Below, one piece after another: positions 1-13,800 of a stretch of DNA of 64,000 nucleotides. This DNA is from Phoenix dactylifera (Eukaryota; Streptophyta; Magnoliopsida; Arecales; Arecaceae). The DNA lies in the NCBI RefSeq assembly GCF_009389715.1, contig NC_052404.1, positions 9,494,480 through 9,558,479 on the forward strand, given 5' to 3'. Made by a program: the position numbers and the translations under genes. Position 1 is the first letter of the stretch; every line of letters begins with the position of its first letter. The notes beneath the pieces were generated by a model, which worked only from the letters and a program-made list of their open reading frames with translations, did not search any database and was not told the DNA's origin.

Positions 1-668
1 GTCAGATGTTATTAAAGTCAGGGTCAAATTGTAAATAAGGTCAAATTGAGTCTTATAGAGGATTTAAAGATAACCATATTTTATATGAGTAAAAATACAG
101 TATTACATATTTTTATAGTATGAGTAGAAAAGCTACTATGTCTACTTTCCACATTTTTTTAGCTTTATAGCTTAGTTGATTTGGTGTCTGGATTAACTCG
201 CCTACAATATTCATTGCATAGTATTGTTGGTATATTTACTGTGCTGGTCATTGATTGACATGGCTAGGTATGCAAAATTTCGATCTTTTTGTTGTTGTCT
301 GCTAAAATAGGCATGCTTATGTAAAATGATTTCCTTTGTATATTAAGTTATAGTCATGCAAGCTAAAAGGTTTATGATAACTGACAACCACCATATGACA
401 ATACCATTCATACATTTGCTTTTTGTGAGTGCATGTATGCTGGGTTGTGCTTCTTATTGTGCTAATATTTCTGGAAGTTTCCAAATGAACACATGGCTTG
501 CATTTTTTTTTAAAATTTATTTAAACATAAGAAATTTTGATTGCTGGTTTGATGGAAATAAATTGATTATTTTTGGCACATAATTGTTGTGGTTACAATT
601 TGACGACATTTCTTATAATTATAATGATATCATTCAAGGGTATCTAAGTGTGCACCTGTGTATATCAG
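1..668 (+). other. intron of RH18-type helicase (3' part)
   Basis: AT-rich sequence with no coding signal of its own. It ends in a splice acceptor (AG at 667-668) directly before the first visible helicase exon, so it is read as the downstream end of a helicase intron. The exons for the Q motif and Walker A must lie to the left of the window. The short open frame at 356-583 has no recognisable content. Confidence 0.75.
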
Positions 669-3600
669 GTCATAGGAATGATAATCTCTCCAACGCGTGA
701 ATTATCATCACAAATATACCATGTTGCACAGCCTTTCTTCTCAACGATGCCTAATGTTAAATCTATGCTTCTTGTTGGAGGGGTGGACATTAAAACGGAC
801 ATCTGGAAATTAGAAGATGAAGGTGCAAACATTCTAGTGGGCACACCTGGAAAGCTGCATGATGTGATGGAGCGTCTAGACATCCTAGATTTCCGGTCAC
901 TTGAGGTATTCTTTTATGTTTATTGGTTTGATTCATGTAATAATTTAATTGTTAAAGATAAAGTTGTAAAAAATAGGCATGGATTACTTAGAAAGGACAA
1001 TGAATGATCAATAGAGTTTAGTTGACTCGCCTATTTTTCCCTATATATGAATGTATTTGCTCTTATATAGATCCATGATGCTATAAGAAAAGTGATTGGC
1101 TTAAAAGCATCAATCATATATTAAAAGTTTCATTCTTCATGGCTTAGTCTAATCTTCCTATGGCTATAGTAGATGTGCCAACCCTAGCATTGTAGTGCAA
1201 ACTCGTATTTTTAGTTCTGCGTCAATCATGCATGCCCACTAAATTCTCAATATGGTAATATCATGATACATGAGGGCTTCCTGCCAAAGAAAAAGGAAAA
1301 AAAAAACAAACAGAAAATAGAAAATATGCAAAGGCGCCAACTGAATTGTTCCTTTTGATCATAGATGTCCTCCAAACCATGCATCTATAGGATTACGACA
1401 TCTAATTACCTTTCATGCTTTTTATTAATATGGTTCCAAAGCCTTATGTATATATGTATGTATGTATGTATGTATATTGCTGACTCATGACATACCATCT
1501 GCAATGCCTTTAAAAATCCTGTCCATTTGTGTTTGTATTACATTCAGGGAAAAGTGATTCTCATATGTGAAATATACATGAATGGATTGAATGTGTGTGG
1601 GCAGTGGGCAGTACACAGCATGAGAGATTTGTTGTCTGCTAGAAATTTTTTTGCAGGCATCTGAAGGTTTGCTTTGTCCCTTGTTAGGTGGGATGACATC
1701 TCTCAATCTACCATTCCATATTTAATGTCTCCCATATGAACACCATGCATATGCCTGTTCATATCCTAACACCGCATTTTAGATTCTGATGCATATATCG
1801 ACCTCTTTTTTATTGTTTATTTTTATTTTGGCTACCAACAGATCCTTATTTTGGATGAGGCTGATAGACTCTTGGATATGGGATTTCAAAAGCAAATTAC
1901 ATCTATCATTTCTCACTTGCCGAAGCTCCGTAGGACAGGCCTTTTTTCAGCTACTCAAACGGAGGCAGTTGAAGAGCTCTCTAGGGCAGGATTAAGAAAT
2001 CCTGTTAGGGTTGAAGTTCGAACAGAAGCTAAACCACTACATACTTTGGAATCTTCACAACAATCAACCACTTCTAGAACACCTTTGGGACTTCATATTG
2101 AGGTATATTCATCAAAATATCTATTAATGTAATTAAAGTTTTTATTTACGAATTCACTAAATACTCTTTTGTTGAGCATTCATCATCTATTTATTTTTGT
2201 TATTGATGCATTACACATGTGAACAAATTCATTTTTCTCAATATTCTTTTCATTTTTTTGATAGATCTTTCATGTAAATCTGTATTGACATTGGTTTTTC
2301 TATCCGACATGCTTGATCTTTCATTAGCCTGGGTGTTAATTATTATCAATTGTCCTTCCCCTGAACTTCGCTATAATGCTTAAGACTTTTGCCTGAAGTT
2401 ATTTTTTGCTGAAAATACCTGGTATGTCACGTATCATTGGGTGCAAGGGCAAAAATGGTGGACTATCGAAAAATTTGATGTCCTATTTTGGTAATGATTT
2501 TTTTTTTCATGATGAGTTGTATATTGTCTTGTTATTACATCAGTAAACTTGATAGCTTTATGTGTATGAGAACATTATATAGTCTAATTATAATCTTTAT
2601 TTGTTACTAAGATTTTAATTTGTATTGCTGAAAGGTTTATTGGTTCCAAATCAGGCATTTATAAGTTCCTGAAGATGAAAACAAGCTTTTCAGCATTTGA
2701 TTACAACAATTATGCAGAAACCAGTCATAAAAGATCTATTTCTAATCATTATTGCTATAAATTAAAATGGAATTTTTAAGGAGCACGTAGGATTTTTTAT
2801 TTATATTTTTATTAACCGACCCAACTAGTTTGGGACTAAGGCTTAGTTGAGTTGTATAGGAATTTTTTTTTTATTGATATGTTCTGCATAATGAAGGCAG
2901 ATAATGTTATTCATTTACTAGGGAAGAGCATGATATGAGGCATTGACATATTACGCACCTTGATTGATTTAAAAGGTGCATTAGATCGCTTGATTAAATA
3001 TAGCCTAAGTCTTGCTAAAATTTTCCTTGAGCAAAATTTCTAAATGCTGTCTAGTTATTGGTGAATCTGGAAGTTTAGTGTTCGTAAAAAAATTATGACC
3101 TTTAGTTTGTGCGGTGTCTTGTATATATCACTTGCCAAAGATCATTCATGATTAGAATGGTCAATTATTTTCTCTACCTAGTCTGCATGGAATAATTGAA
3201 GTTTTCAGTTACAAAAGATGCCTATCAAGCATTTCCTGTTCAAACTCTATCTGACAGCTGATCAATGATAATGCTATAACGATTGATATTTCATGGAGTG
3301 AGCCAATATTTCAAATGCCATTTATGATAAATGTACTATTTGTCATAAGTAAACCAAGCACTTAAATAATACTTCCAAATTTCACCAAATTAAGATGAGG
3401 TTATGTCATGAGGTGGCTTGATAATGTGTAAAGGCTTTATGCAGGTTGAGAGTGCAAAATCTTAAATATTTATCAACGGATATAAAAGGATTTAGAACTT
3501 AGAATTAGGGCTTAATAATTAAGGTTGAGCCTTTTTCTGTGCTGTTCTATTACTCCTCCTCATGCTTCCTTCCACTTTGTGGATTTGAATTGTGAGCAAT

Positions 3601-6600
3601 GTAAAGTGCTTCATCCCTTCCATTAAATTCTGTTCCCACTTTGTGCTTCAAGATTCAGAAAGAACAATGGGATGCAGGAAACTTTCATGGAAGTAAAAGA
3701 AAGTTTTTGTCTGTGGAGCATGCCTCGATTGATAGGAGTTGTGGTGACAAATGAGCAATAAAACAGATCCCCACCTAGTAAGGATTTTGGTAGGTTTCTC
3801 TTAAACTTTGACGGGGAAATAAAATCTTCACGACCACTAACACTTCTTTTAGGCATATTTACACTATAGTCAGATATAGTTTCTTGGTGTATAATAAAGT
3901 GTTATTTGAAGCATATTATGCTAATGGTGTACCAATATTATATAATTTTTCTCCCCTCTCAATTGCTTCACTTAAAACTAATTCTAATCTTTTTTTGTGC
4001 AGTACCTGATATGTGAGGCAGAAAAGAAACCATCACAGCTTGTTGGTTTCCTGTCACAGAACATATCAAAAAAGATAATTATGTAAGAATATGCATGATC
4101 TAATAGATATATTATCTGCCTTTCTATCCACATGCTGAATGTGGCATGACTATGATGCATCGCTAACTTGTTACTTTAATTTCTCTATATGTTTCTGATT
4201 ACAGCTACTTCATGACATGTGCTTCTGTTGATTACTGGGGGCTTGTTCTTCCGCAGCTCGCTGTTCTCAAAGGTTGTCCACTGATTCCTCTTCATGGGAA
4301 GATGAAACAGGTAAGGTAGACAATATAGCAAGATAACTTGGTCGTCTTTAACATTTTGAAAGGCTAAACGCATTTGGATTTGGCAACCTGTGCTTTTCTT
4401 TGAAGATTGCAAGGGAGAAAGCATTAGCATCATACACGGCACTTTCAAGTGGTATTCTGCTATGCACTGATGTAGCAGCAAGGGGACTTGACATTCCAGG
4501 TGTTGATTGGATTGTGCAGGTAGATCCTGGTGTTGTTAGTCCAATAGATTCTCCCTTAAGTAAATTTTTGCAGTGATCTGTTTTCTCAATCATATCAATT
4601 GACACAAGTGGAATCTTAGCTTAGAATTTTAAAAGAGGAATCATTAGTGTTCTTAGTTATGTAAGTTCATATTGGCATCATCTTTGCATTTTGTTTCCAT
4701 GAGAAATTCAACTAAAATGGTAAAGCAAGATATTCCTTTTTTAACAAACAGGAGACCATGAAGAAGCATTACGATTAGGTGATTTGAGGGACCTAACAAT
4801 CCAATGTTGGGGAATAATATGTTTTCGGTGCTAATTGTAGAATGCTATCGCTTGCAATTTGGAAAAACTGATCAGACCTGATATGAAATCTTATTGGTGC
4901 AAGTTGAATAATGATGACATGCAATTTTGAGTTTACCTTGGAAAATACATCATCTTTCATTTTATTCTGAATTTAATCGAACTTTACACATATGGGTTGT
5001 GATAAAACTACCTTACGTCTCACTTCTTCAAATCTGTCCATTGCATGGTTGAATTCGTTAGTAATTTTTAAAGAGCCTCAAGAGTCCACAATTTTCAAGT
5101 TTATTTTTCAAGCGATTAGCGTGATATCTTTAGGCCTCTTTTGATACAAAGTCAAGATTCATTGAATCATTGGTTGTAGTTTTTATTAAAATGATCATGA
5201 GCGGCCGTGTGCTTAGAAAGGAATTTGATTTGTGATATTTTTATTAAAATTCATTGAAGATGAGATTTTCCTGATAGGTTGAAGTATTATTTTGCCAATC
5301 TTTCAAAGGAAAAGCATTAGATGTACAAATTGGGCTCTCTTAAGATGAGGATGGCCACAAGGGTTCTTACATTGTGTTTGCCACAAGCACTTGCTAACTT
5401 TTTGAGAACGGAGCAAGTATTCCAAGTCATTTCATCTTTTACTCCATTAAGTGAAAAATGTTCAATCTCATCTACATCACATTAAAGAATGGTTGGCTGT
5501 TGAGGTTATTGACCTCATGAAGTAGATTACAATTCTAGATAACCAGTATCTCGTGGAGTTCTGACCATGCTAGCAAACAATTTTGTGGCATTATCATGTT
5601 TTAGTCTACCTAATTTTCTCCTTTAGTTTTTAGAGCAGAACTACATTTCAGGTTCCACGATTTTTTTTTTTTTTGTGGCTTTTCTTTAATTCTTTTGTGT
5701 GTGTGGGGGTTTTTTTTCCCTGTGGGTGGGGTGGCTCAAACACAGCTTCCGGCAGCTTTGACGAATATCCTGTAATCTTCATCCCAGAGGTCAGCAGCCT
5801 TGATGTTAGCTGACAATCTATATATTTTTCCTGAAATTTTCCTCTTGCTGCATCAATACTTTCCTTTTTCTGCTATTACAATCAAACTCCCATTGTCTTT
5901 CTTGTGCTTTTCATTTTTTTTTTTCTCTTGCCTTTTCATGTACGATGCTTGACTTCTCCAACATGAGAACACAAATGGCATGCGTTTTTCCTCACCTAAC
6001 TTTCATGTCCGAAAATCAACATTAAAATAGATTAAACAAACAAATTGGAGAGATGATGGTCAAGAGCTTATTGTTATTCTTGAATATGTGTGGGAAAGAC
6101 CTGTAATGAAATTCGTTCCAATATTAAATAATGAAAGTGACCTGTTTTTCTGGTCAATATATATTTTAATTATTTGAGTTTAACTTTACTATTTGCAGTT
6201 GAATATATGTGAAATTTAATAACTTGAGAAGTAGTCTATTAATTTTAATCCCCTTTCTGTTATCTTGTGGTTCTATATAGATCTTAATATCTACCATAAT
6301 GTCTGCATTTTTTGAGTTAGGAAATAGATTAATAAATTAATATGTTGAACGTGCAGTATGATCCCCCTCAAGATCCTAATGTTTTTGTACATAGAGTTGG
6401 TCGGACTGCACGAATTGGCAGACAAGGAAGTGCTATTGTATTTCTGTTACCAAAGGTTTGCTTGGGCATACATTTTTTGTACTACTAAATTCCCCCTTGA
6501 AAAGTTATGAGTTAAATGATATTTACTTGCAGGAGGATGCTTATGTGGAGTTCCTGCAGTTAAGAAGGATACCTCTTAAAGAAAGGAAGTGTTTCAGTGA

Positions 6601-9600
6601 TGCCTTGGATGTCATTCCTCAGGCGAGTATCTGTCTTTCAGATCTATATCTTATGATTATATTTTCATTTGCATTTGTAAAAATATCAAGTTTAATTTGT
6701 GACATAACTTTTCATTTCTGAGAGGTGTTTCTGGTATCCAAAATCTATAATGTTGTAGTTGATAGGAATCTTAAAAAGCGGAGCAGATGATAGTGTATCC
6801 ATGAAATCTACTGCAGATGCTATTGAAACGATCCAGTTCATGACATTAGTCGAATCAAATTGACTTTGCCAGCTGTGAAACCTTTTGTAACTTTGTTAAC
6901 CTATACCAACTTGTTGGGTTGGTTTGATCTCTAAAACAGCCAGCAATAAACCTTCACTCTTCTCTAAAGAATGGGTGGCAACTTTCCTTCAGATCACTCC
7001 AACCATGAAAAAGGTAGGATTTATATTTGTCACACACTCACACTTGATTGCAACTAAACACTGCATGATGAACTTTGCGAGCTGCAACAACAGAGAGTGC
7101 GAGCTGCAACAACAGAGAGTGCGAGCTACCCTGAATGGATGATTTCTGCATTGAACACTTGAATGGGGGGAAATCTTGACAAGTGTCTTAACATATATCT
7201 GTTATAACAAATAGTTCTGAGGCAGGTCATGTATATTTAGTTTGTCTGGTAATGGTATGCAAAGGTGTGTAGCAAGAATTCAAAGTAATTTTTTATACCT
7301 GAAAGCCAACCCTTATGTGAAGAAAGGTTATTGTCATGGGATGAGAGACAAGTGCTTAAATTCAAGAATCTGATGTCACATATTTTTCATTTTTATGTAG
7401 TTCACAGAAAGGTTGTAGTTGCTTGCTGAGTCAGCAGTGCAGAAACTGTCTGTCGGATCTCCTTTACGTGACTATTGATTCATTTTATTTTTTGTTTTAT
7501 TTCCATTTTTAGAAATGTTGATTGTTCAGTTATTTTGTGTTAGTACATCCCTTAAATCTTTTATCTATCACTTTCTTAGTTGATGCACACACTTGCACTC
7601 ATGGACCATGGTATGCATGAATTTATAGATGCATGCGTGGACGTATACACATGCATGATGCAACTGCTTGTCAAGTTGGTACCTATGTAGTGTTGTCTTC
7701 TTCATTCTCATTTTTGATGTTTTCAAAATTGTACTTTGTAAGTCTATCAATTTATTTGAGATCTAACAAATAATATGGTTGTGGATTTTCCCTTTTTATA
7801 CTTGTTAGTTGAACTTGTCTTGCCAAATTTCAGAGATACTTAACTAGGTATCAACTTTCAAGATTTGACCAACCTATAGGGGTCCTGTTTTGATTCCACG
7901 AGAAGCCCTTGGTGCTACTAGAACAGAATGAATTAAATGTACTTTTCCTAATCGATGAATTATGGCCGAGAGGAGACCACCAGTGTCCATGACCTGACCA
8001 CCTTACAACCTGTGATCAATCTAGAATAGTTCTCTATACCTCATTATCATCAAGTGGTCAAACTCATCTAATCCATACATACTCGAAATATGTACCCACC
8101 TACATAAACAAATGTGATACTGTTTGCCTTTTATCTTTTTCTGTAATCACTTGGCAGCTCTCACTTGCCCTCTTGACTATTTTTGAGCATCTTGGAGCTT
8201 TTGCTTGGTGCATGCTATTTGCAGATAATATAGTTAGTGGATAAAACTAAGGTTAAAGTTAATTGTAAGTTAGAATTATGGAGTGGATTAGAAAATAAAA
8301 GACATAGGTTAAATAGGATCAAAACGGAATGTATGGAATGCAATTTTAGTAAAATTAGAAATAAATATGATTGTGGAGTGAAAATTGAAGATCATAAAGT
8401 TTCTAAGAATGATCATTCTTGATATTAGGTTCGATTATTCATGTGGGAGGGGAGATTGAAGAGGATGTTATCAATTGGATCAGAGCAGGTTAGTTAAAAG
8501 AGAGAAATACAACTAGATATTATGTGATCATAGGAATATGCCAAGTTGAAAAAAATTTATAATACAACCATAGGACTAGCTATGCTTTATGGTACATAAT
8601 GTTGGACAGTTAAAAATAACAGAACAAGATAAGTTTGGCCAAAATGAGAATGTTGATATGGATGTATGGTTACACAAAAAAGATAAAATAAGAAATGAAG
8701 GAGTGATTCGATATATGTAGAAGGAAAGAGAGGTAGAGGTAGACCAAGAATCACATGTGATGGAGTAGCAAGGAAGGACCTAATTTTGCTACATCTTTTA
8801 GAAAGTGTGGTCCTAAACAAAGCAGCATGAAGGAAAATGATTCGTGTAGCCTGATCTCGTTTGGGAGTAAAGCTTAGTTGAGTTAAGTTGAGTCAGTGGC
8901 TTTTGCTTGTGATGTCATGGTAATTCCCAAGCTTTCTTGGCACTGTATTCAATATTTTTCTCTCTCGGAGCTTCTTGATCTAGAGCTGCCACCTCAAGCC
9001 AGTTTTCTCCAATTTTGAAGTCTCGTGCTACCTTTTGTTAGTTTGTTTTGCCTTGGTTCCTTTTCTTTCTTTTTTCTCACATCAAGATATTTCAATACAT
9101 AAAGTCATATTAGAATCCTTTTTTCGTTCCTCTTGCTTTTATTTTGAGTTATTTTGATAGCTTTACTGTGTTTATCATCAAGTTTGACTCACCAAGAATT
9201 TGATGCTTTCTTTTTGCAAAACATGTTTCCTGTTGGGTAACTGTAATGCCCTGCAGACATCTTGAAAAATCAGTATCACTTTCTTAAAGTTTGGCTTCTC
9301 TTTGTGAGCATTTAAATTGTTTGGTCAATTACCATTCTGCTTGCATGGAGAAGAGTTGTATGTAGGGTCATCTGCTCAGGTCTTTAAAATGAGGTGATTG
9401 TTGTTGATAATGGCCAGCAAGATTTTATCTTATGTTCTACGTACGCCTGGAATGTGACCTCTACATCTATTTGCTGTTATTGCATTTGTCACCCTGTGCC
9501 TGCTTTGTGCAGGTTTCGTGATAGGAAAACTTTATAGCTTATATCTATGACTCATATAATCTGGCCTGCAATCACACTACAAAAGATGAACAAAACTCCA

Positions 9601-10827
9601 GAACCTTTTTTATTTTTGCCAGTCTCATAGGTAGGCTTTATGTATTTAGAAGCTCCATTGAAAAAGGATGCCAATGACCAGCCTGCCCAAAGTCTGTTAT
9701 GCTGTATTCTTTCCATTATGCATTTGTCTTTTTTAATTCACAATTCTTGTCTATAAAGAGTGCAATCACGCCCTTAATCTATGTTTAAAATTTATACATC
9801 TTTATCAAATCAAACTGCTACTCAAAGATCATCTTAAAGATGATGAGAATCAACTGTAACAGATAAGATCTGCTGCAAAAGAAGATCGTGATGTCATGGA
9901 GAAGGGGCTTAAAGCATTTGTGTCATACATCCGTGCATATAAAGAGCACCACTGCTCGTACATCTTCAGGTTGTCATAATCCCTTCTTTCTTAATCATCT
10001 ATAATTTTTTTCCAAGTTCTTAATAGCTGCCTTTCAGGTGGAAAGAACTAGAAATCGGGAAATTGGCCATGGGATATGGCTTACTGCAGATCCCTTCTAT
10101 GCCAGAGGTGAAACATCATTATCTCTCAGTTGACGGTTTTTCTCCTGATGATGATATTGATGTTACTCAGATTAAGTACAAGTAAGCAATTTTTTAGAGG
10201 CAATATTAGCTTTCCAGTCAGCACCATCTTTGTGGTTGTCTTTGGGTGGCATTGCCTGTTCCACCATTGCATTACATGCACGAGGCTGTTGCGCCCAGGA
10301 ATGATTCGGCTTTTCCTTTTTGCAATCCTCATTTCTTTTCCTAACATTGCTTACTAATGTTTGGATTTAGAGACAAGGCTAGGGAGAAACAAAGGCAAAA
10401 GGCTTCACAAAGGAAGGAAGCAGAATCCCAGCAGGGGCCAAAATCAGAAAGAGTGAAGCAGATCCCAAATGGTTCTATTCCTGTTACGAGGAAGAAAACA
10501 GGTAGGCAACGCAAAGTGACTCGGACAAAGGAGGATGATGAAGAGTTAGATCAGGACTACCGCTTACTGAAAAAGCTAAAGAGGGGGGAGATTGATGAAA
10601 GCGAGTATGAAAAGCTTACTGGTTTTGGAATCTTTGAGGAACAGGGTTCATCAGATAGCAACGCAGATGACCCTGGTGTGAAAACCTCTATGGTATACAA
10701 AAACAGAAAATCAAAGCTAAAACAAAGAGGAAATGCGAAAAAATCTGGAGGAAGAATGGGGGATCGCAAAGGTACTAACCGCTTGAAGATGAAGTCAAAA
10801 ACCAAGATCAATAAAAGGAAGAAGTAA
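669..10827 (+). CDS. RH18: DEAD-box ATP-dependent RNA helicase 18-type (Spb4/DDX55 family), 3' part of gene
   Basis: Ten exons join in phase: 669-905, 1842-2102, 4003-4082, 4205-4310, 4406-4519, 6357-6455, 6533-6622, 9863-9969, 10038-10181 and 10371-10827. They total 1,695 nt, or 564 residues plus TAA. Visible motifs in order are Ia (PTRELSSQ), GG, Ib (TPGKL, usually TPGRL), II (DEAD), III (SAT), V ([12 protein letters not shown]) and VI ([13 protein letters not shown]). A C-terminal domain follows with [17 protein letters not shown] and [13 protein letters not shown], typical of Spb4/DDX55 proteins. The last exon is acidic, then strongly Lys/Arg-rich, like a nucleolar tail. The family works in 60S ribosomal subunit assembly in the nucleolus; that role is inferred from homology. 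The Q motif and Walker A are upstream of the window, so the gene is partial because of the window edge, not broken. Intron 6623-9862 uses a GC donor. Family assignment is firm; orthology to RH18 is likely. Confidence 0.93.
1447..1476. repeat. (TATG)n microsatellite
   Basis: Short run of TATG/TGTA tetranucleotides in the intron between the first two visible helicase exons. Confidence 0.8.
2817..2856 (+). mobile_element. 3' tail of an RTE-type LINE
   Basis: The stretch CCAACTAGTTTGGGACTAAG followed by GCTTAGTTGAGTTG matches the 3' end of the larger RTE relic at 8206-8895, which has TTTGGGAGTAAAGCTTAGTTG. This ending is common in plant RTE elements. Only the tail is present, as expected from extreme 5' truncation. 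It lies in a helicase intron. Confidence 0.55.
7077..7127. repeat. 22 bp tandem duplication
   Basis: A 22 bp unit (7077-7098) is followed by an exact second copy (7099-7120) and seven bases of a third. It lies in the GC-AG intron of the helicase. It explains the repeated residues in the short open frame at 6924-7142, which is not coding. Confidence 0.9.
8206..8895 (+). mobile_element. decayed RTE-type LINE (end of reverse transcriptase to 3' end)
   Basis: Translation gives [10 protein letters not shown] at 8206-8235, the position of the catalytic F/Y-ADD box, with the second Asp replaced by Asn. A stop and a frame change follow, then an open stretch (8237-8422) carrying [19 protein letters not shown], typical of the segment after the catalytic box in plant RTE elements. 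Further pieces such as [10 protein letters not shown] (other frame), AMLYGT and [13 protein letters not shown] complete the usual 3' part. It ends in the TTGGGAGTAAAGCTTAGTTG tail. Several stops and shifts make it dead. The insertion is in the helicase GC-AG intron, on the sense strand. Confidence 0.8.
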
Positions 10828-13800
10828 CACGTTATAATATGCCATGCTGCTTTATGATTGCTTCTCGATGATTCAGATTGAGTCGCAGAGATTGTGCAAC
10901 ATATAAGCCGAAGTGACTTGATTGAGCTGGAGCCAGATCCAGCCAACGTGGAAATAGCTAGTAGTGTCTTATGAGTCATCTTTGCACTAGACCCATAGTG
11001 AGGCAGCCATGCAGTTTTGGGCATGTCGATAGCTGTAGTCTTGCTGGGTGATATTGTTTTGTTCTATGGCTTCTCAAAACAATCCTTGGACTACTGATCA
11101 AAAGTAAGGATGCGACATGGGCAGAAACAGGTCCAAATTTTAATGGAGGCAGTAACTCGAGTTTCCGCTTTTAAAGGTGCTAGGAGGAGGCTTGTTTCCC
11201 CTATAATTTAGTTTTGTTACAGCACTTCCCAAATTCGCCATCTTAAGAAGATAGAGAACTGTGAACAACCTCAGGTATCTACAGAGGGCTGTGTACCTAT
11301 CTGAATTCTTGTGACATTTAAGATGCAAGAATGGTGAGAAACGTTATATCTGCTTCTACTGGAGAGTTCATGGATCAATTGAATTGAATTACTTTTATTG
11401 GTAATTTATGGTAGATGTGGTTAAATTAGGACGGCAGCATCCGCAACTGCGAGCTTGATCTAGCATCCATATTCACCATATCAGTCACAAAAATTAGTCA
11501 TTTTCCAGCTTGTATTGTTGTAAGGAGCCACTTTGTAATGACTTGTCGACTCTACGGCAATCACAGGAAACCTGATCAAAATTTTCCGAAGAATTTGATA
11601 TGGCTAACAATGTAAAAGCAAATATTTATTTGGTCAGGTTTTGCATCCTTCTCTCAAGGCCATGTGTTCCAGCTTTCTCTCACCATTGGCCACCCTATAT
11701 TTGCTTGTGATCTACACAGCTTTGAATTGATCTTAGCAGGGTGATTGCCAGAAAGTTTGGATGCAGATCTTTGCTTGGAGAATTATTTCCTTTTGCCACC
11801 TCACATTGTTAGTCTACTTGAGGCATATATCAGAATGTGGTGATTTTACCTAATTTATTCAAGAGAAAAGAAGGAAAAAAAAAGCTTTTCCATCTGAACA
11901 CGAATCACTCCTATTACCATAACCAAAAAAAAAGAGCTCATGTTATCGTCGCTATGGTGCGCCCAATATTGACATCAGAAAGGAATATTTGTATCAATAA
12001 TGAGAATTATGCTGTTGATTTCACCTGAATTACAATAGCAAGCTATTATTAGAACATGAGTTAATTTCATCTAAGCCATTTGGATAAAGGGAAGAACAAA
12101 CTTCTGACGGTTAAAGAACACTTTTTTTAAAAAAATTCCTGTTTTATCACTATGAGCAAGGATCCAGGGACCCAGGAAGGATTGCATATGGAGGTCTTTC
12201 GAGTTATTAATTTGGTGCAAGTCCAAGTTAACTTCCATATGGAGCTCAATGACATTTTACAAGGTCAGCTTTAGAAATATTCCAAAGAAATGGCCTCCAA
12301 ACAGCAATAAAAAAAACAAATCAATTATCAGGCAAACCCACAGTTGGAATGTACAGAAGATAGATTAATACACCCTCCAGGTTTATGATGATTAACTAGA
12401 TCTAGTTAAGTGAAAAAGGTCGAGGAGTCAGAATTAACACAGCGGAACACATAAAGTAAACAGATGCAAAAAATGTGAAATCCAATGAAGAGAACAAGAC
12501 AAAAGGCAAAAAATAAAGGATTAATGTACGAGATAAATGAACAGCCAGCCAGCTAAGCCCAAAGCATTAGCTTGCAAATTTCTCATCCCATTCTGCGATG
12601 AACGTTCCCGACACCACCATATCCATGAAAACACGAAATTATAATAAACTCATCTCCTTCGAGTTTAGGATTCTTTCCCTGAAGCACATCCTAAAGAATC
12701 TTTCTTGTAGTAGTCCCTCCTTTAATAAACTTCTAGGCATTTCATTTGCTATCATGACAATAGGAACATTTTCCTTTTTAGTGAATATGCGTGACTTTTT
12801 TTTTTGGAAAGGAATGCTGCGATAAAAAACGGAGATGGAAAGCATCGTGCTGGTGGAGGGCGGCGAGCGCTCCACGACGGCTTTTGACCTAAAAAGTCGT
12901 GCATTCTTCGATGCGATAGTCGGACCTATTCTTTCTTTATCAATCAACTTTGTCGAGCATCTTCTCTTGCCCGTTTGTATCGCCGGCAGCAGCGTTCGCA
13001 GATACCGGCGATGCAAGACCCTTTTGCCTATTTTCAGCTGGAGGGTGTTTTTTTTTTCCCTTGTTCTTTTTCTTCTAATTCTTAGACTTCTCGACGTATT
13101 GTGACTTTGGAGCTCCCTATCTAGATTCTTGATATCACATAATACTTTGGCTGGTCATGCTCAATTTAAAATATAAGTGACGCCAACCTAATGTGGAGAA
13201 ATAACATTCCCCACATTATATAGACATGTATATATAAAAGCAACAATAATGGGTCTATTGGTCAATTCAGTTAAAAATTCATCTATTTAAAAGAATAGCT
13301 TTGTTATTTTTTATTGCCCTAAAACTCAACTCAATAGCGTTTGCAATAAACATTGCATCAATTGAAGAGGGCAATGTAGCATAGAGATTTTTTTTTTCTT
13401 TCTTATTTTAGATGATGGGAGACTTAGTCTTCAAAAATTTATTTATTTTTTTTGCTATAACGAATGATTCATACAGTTCTAGTATGTATACAACAAAAAA
13501 AAATTAAAGAATAACAAGTCTCGAAGCATTTTAGGCAACTCTCTCTTCCCAACCCATAGGGCCGCTCTGGAGTGACGAGTGATCGGCAATATACGAGGCC
13601 ACCCTTTCGAAAATTTATTCAATTGAGATAAGTAACAGAGTTTTTTTTTCTTCTTCTGATAAAGAGAGAGTAGAAAAGAAAAACCAAAAGGAAACCACCT
13701 CGTGAGCCAGAAGATTGAAAAAATCAACGACATGAAACTATCTTTGTTCACCTTTCTCTCATATACAAAGGCATTAATGTATTTTGACATTGTTGGAAAG

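Larger units (their letters stand above)
6623..9862 (+). other. GC-AG intron of the helicase gene
   Basis: Exon 6533-6622 ends in CAG followed by GCGAGT, and the next exon starts after AACAG at 9862. Phase 0 is kept only if the GC dinucleotide at 6623-6624 is the donor. The nearby GT at 6627 would add four bases and break the frame. The rest of the donor matches the consensus, as is usual for GC-AG introns. The 3.24 kb intron holds an RTE LINE relic and a small tandem duplication. Confidence 0.85.

Noticed and set aside
12639..13104. Overlapping opposite-strand frames near 12.8 kb
   Set aside because: Neither has a domain, and both include low-complexity runs from T-rich DNA.
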